Assembly: GCA_021784375.1 (NCBI GenBank)
Contig: JAJXSV010000091.1
Location: 1-7,989 of the forward strand
Length of the DNA stretch: 7,989 nucleotides
Reading direction: 5' to 3'
From: Actinomycetes bacterium
Lineage (GTDB): Bacteria; Actinomycetota; Actinomycetes; S36-B12; UBA5976
Shown here: positions 5,641 to 7,989 of the stretch, piece by piece
Layout of the letters: every line of letters starts with the position of its first letter
How positions within the stretch are numbered: the stretch's first letter is position 1
Notes under the pieces: generated by a model
What the model saw: only the letters and a program-made list of their open reading frames with translations
Databases searched by the model: none
Told to the model about the DNA's origin: nothing
Made by a program: the position numbers and the translations under genes

Positions 5641-7989
5641 ATGACCACCCAACTCACCACCCGCGCCCAGGACGCGCTCTCCACGGCGGCACGCACCGCC
5701 GGTGCCAAAGGCAACCCGCAACTCGAGCCCCTGCACCTGCTGGCCGGCCTGCTGGAGCAGGGCGAGGAGAGCATCGCCGTCGCGCTCCTGCGCCAAAGCG
5801 GCGTTGATCCCAACGCCGTGAACCTGCAGGTGCGGGCTGCCATCAACGCGCTCCCGGCCGCGCAGGGATCCTCGGTCTCCTCGCCGACACCCTCGCAGGC
5901 CCTGCAGCAGGTGTTGGTGGCAAGTGAGGGCTTCGCGCGCGATCGTGGTGACGAGTACGTCTCCACTGAGCACCTGCTCATTGCCTGTGCGCAGAAAGGC
6001 GAGACTGCCGCACTGCTGGGCCAGGCCGGCGTCAGTGTGGAGAAGTTGTTGGCTGCGCTCGAGCAACTGCGGGGCGGCGAGCGCGTGACAAGCGCCGATC
6101 CCGAGGCCTCCTTCCAGGCGCTGGAGAAGTACTCCATCGACCTCACGGCAAGGGCCCGCGAAGGCAAGTTGGATCCCGTGATCGGTCGCGACACCGAGAT
6201 CCGTCGTGTCGTGCAGGTACTGAGCCGCCGCACCAAGAACAACCCCGTGCTCATCGGCGAACCGGGCGTCGGCAAGACCGCGGTCGTGGAAGGCCTGGCC
6301 CAGCGCATCGTGGCCGGTGATGTGCCGGAGTCGTTGCGCGACAAGCGTCTGGTCTCACTGGATCTGGCGTCGATGGTGGCCGGTGCCAAGTACCGCGGTG
6401 AATTCGAGGAACGGCTGAAGGCGGTGCTCAAGGAGATCGGTTCCAGCGAGGGCCGCATCATCACCTTCATCGACGAGTTGCACACCGTGGTGGGCGCTGG
6501 CGCCAGCGGCGAGGGCGCCATGGATGCCGGCAACATGCTCAAGCCCATGCTGGCGCGTGGCGAACTGCGTCTGGTCGGTGCCACCACACTCGACGAATTC
6601 CGCGAGCATGTGGAGAAGGATCCGGCACTCGAGCGTCGCTTCCAGCAGGTGCTGGTGGGCGAGCCCAGCGTCGAGGACACCATCGGCATCCTGCGTGGGC
6701 TCAAGGAGAAGTACGAGGCCCATCACAAGGTGGCCATCACGGACGCTGCGCTGGTAGCAGCGGCAACCTTGTCCGATCGCTACATCACCTCGCGCTTCCT
6801 GCCCGACAAGGCCATCGACCTCGTCGATGAAGCCGCCTCGCGTCTGCGCATGGAGATCGACTCCTCGCCGGTGGAGATCGACGACCTGCAACGTGCTGTT
6901 GATCGCATGCGTCTGGAGGAGCTGGCGCTGGCACGTGAGACCGATGCCTCCTCCGTCGATCGTCTCGGAAAGTTGCGCGCCGAATTGGCCTCGCGCGAGG
7001 AGGACCTGCGCGGGCTCAAAGCGCGCTGGGATCGTGAGAAGCAGGAACTGGATCGCGTGGGCGGCATAAAGGAACAGATCGATGCCCTGAGGGTGCAGGC
7101 GGATCGCGCGCAGCGCGAAGGTGATTTCGAGAAGGCCTCGCGTCTGCTCTACGCCGAGATCCCGGCCCTGGAACGAGATCTGGAGACGGTGAGCGCGGCC
7201 GTCGAGGAGCGCTCGACCATGGTCAAGGAGGACGTCGGCCCGGACGACATCGCTGAGGTCGTGAGCATGTGGACCGGCATCCCGGCCGGACGCATGCTGG
7301 AGGGCGAAGCGCAGAAACTGCTGCGTATGGAAGAGGAATTGGGCAAGCGCATCATCGGTCAGCGCGACGCCGTGCGCGATGTCTCCGACGCCGTGCGCCG
7401 CGCACGAGCCGGCATCGCCGATCCCAACCGCCCCACCGGTTCCTTCCTCTTCCTCGGTCCCACTGGCGTGGGCAAGACGGAGTTGGCCAAGGCGCTTGCG
7501 GAATTCCTGTTCGATGACGAACGCGCCATGGTGCGCATCGACATGAGCGAGTATTCCGAGAAGCACACGGTGGCCCGTCTCGTCGGTGCCCCTCCCGGCT
7601 ACGTCGGGTTCGAGGAGGGCGGCCAGCTCACGGAGGCCGTGCGTCGTCGCCCCTACACGGTGCTGCTGCTGGATGAGGTCGAGAAGGCGCACCCCGAGGT
7701 CTTCGACATCCTGCTGCAGGTACTCGATGACGGACGCCTCACCGACGGTCAGGGCCGCACCGTCGATTTCCGCAACGTCATCCTGGTGCTCACGTCGAAT
7801 ATGGGCTCCAAGTTCCTCGTCGACCTCACGTTGTCCGAGCGCGAGCGCCACGAACAGGTGATGGCGGTGGTTCGCCAGACCTTCAAGCCGGAATTCCTCA
7901 CCCGGCTCGGCGATCTCGTGATGTTCGACGCCCTGTCACCCGAGGATCTCGGTGGCATCGTGCGCATCCAGCTGGCGACGCTGGCCAAG
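5641..7989 (+). CDS. clpB: ClpB protein disaggregase (Hsp100), 3' end outside window
   Basis: Hexameric AAA+ machine that threads polypeptides out of aggregates and cooperates with DnaK. 783 codons are present without interruption; a full protein is about 860, so roughly the last 80 residues are missing. ATG at 5641 with GGAGG (5628-5632) eight bases upstream. The N-terminal domain (1-145) has two Clp-N repeats. D1: Walker A GEPGVGKT (206-213), pore-loop Y251 in KYRGEFEER, Walker B D278/E279, arginine fingers R332/R333. The middle coiled-coil domain (about 405-525), including Y504, marks ClpB rather than ClpA/ClpC and is the DnaK docking site. D2: Walker A GPTGVGKT (606-613), pore-loop Y654 in GYVG, Walker B D678/E679, sensor-1 N720, arginine finger R755. 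The motif around R755 reads FLTRLG instead of the common FLNRID. The sensor-2 region lies beyond the edge. The gene follows hspR by 46 bp with no visible promoter, HAIR or terminator, so co-transcription is likely. Confidence 0.97.
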   Translation, partial: MTTQLTTRAQDALSTAARTAGAKGNPQLEPLHLLAGLLEQGEESIAVALLRQSGVDPNAVNLQVRAAINALPAAQGSSVSSPTPSQALQQVLVASEGFARDRGDEYVSTEHLLIACAQKGETAALLGQAGVSVEKLLAALEQLRGGERVTSADPEASFQALEKYSIDLTARAREGKLDPVIGRDTEIRRVVQVLSRRTKNNPVLIGEPGVGKTAVVEGLAQRIVAGDVPESLRDKRLVSLDLASMVAGAKYRGEFEERLKAVLKEIGSSEGRIITFIDELHTVVGAGASGEGAMDAGNMLKPMLARGELRLVGATTLDEFREHVEKDPALERRFQQVLVGEPSVEDTIGILRGLKEKYEAHHKVAITDAALVAAATLSDRYITSRFLPDKAIDLVDEAASRLRMEIDSSPVEIDDLQRAVDRMRLEELALARETDASSVDRLGKLRAELASREEDLRGLKARWDREKQELDRVGGIKEQIDALRVQADRAQREGDFEKASRLLYAEIPALERDLETVSAAVEERSTMVKEDVGPDDIAEVVSMWTGIPAGRMLEGEAQKLLRMEEELGKRIIGQRDAVRDVSDAVRRARAGIADPNRPTGSFLFLGPTGVGKTELAKALAEFLFDDERAMVRIDMSEYSEKHTVARLVGAPPGYVGFEEGGQLTEAVRRRPYTVLLLDEVEKAHPEVFDILLQVLDDGRLTDGQGRTVDFRNVILVLTSNMGSKFLVDLTLSERERHEQVMAVVRQTFKPEFLTRLGDLVMFDALSPEDLGGIVRIQLATLAK

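Noticed and set aside
5406..7851. Two long open frames (432 and 498 codons) antisense to hspR/clpB
   Set aside because: The translations are Ser/Arg-rich or Leu/His-rich low-complexity strings opposite highly conserved ClpB motifs, with no independent support.
5641..7989. Possible frameshift or broken clpB
   Set aside because: Codon-by-codon translation is continuous through all 783 codons with every expected motif in order; only the window edge truncates it.

Overview
The window carries a complete heat-shock chaperone operon of a high-GC Gram-positive bacterium (Actinomycetota). The main evidence for the lineage is the gene order dnaK-grpE-dnaJ-hspR-clpB, the presence of a MerR-type HspR repressor instead of HrcA/CIRCE, a HAIR-like inverted repeat upstream of dnaK, a DnaK that lacks the nucleotide-binding-domain insertion of Gram-negative Hsp70s, and strong G/C preference at third codon positions. 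I cannot place the genus from this sequence alone.

Left part, minus strand: a 14-helix-type (DHA2) major facilitator transporter runs off the left edge (1-980). Its ribosome site abuts a near-perfect 22-bp palindrome with a good -10 element, which looks like a repressor operator. Behind it on the same strand is a small ParB/sulfiredoxin-fold-like protein of unknown function (1051-1443).

Centre: a 189-bp divergent intergenic region (1444-1632) holds an almost perfect 29-bp inverted repeat whose core matches the HspR operator (TGAGT-N7-ACTCA). About 12 bp downstream is a perfect TTGACA -35 box pointing at dnaK.

Right part, plus strand: dnaK (1633-3462), grpE (start overlaps the dnaK stop), dnaJ, hspR (start directly abuts the dnaJ stop) and clpB (5641 to the right edge, 3' end missing). 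The longest gap between these genes is 46 bp. No terminator and no second HAIR is visible, so the simplest reading is one transcript encoding both the DnaK foldase machine and the ClpB disaggregase together with their repressor. In well-studied actinobacteria HspR needs DnaK as co-repressor. When DnaK is occupied by misfolded protein, repression is lifted and the whole operon is induced, which closes a feedback loop contained in this window.

I see no mobile element, CRISPR array, RNA gene or clearly novel system. The items worth a second look are regulatory (position and off-consensus arms of the HAIR, the altered HspR wing, clpB under the same operator, the transporter operator), plus the uncharacterised ParB-like neighbour and a substitution next to the second ClpB arginine finger.
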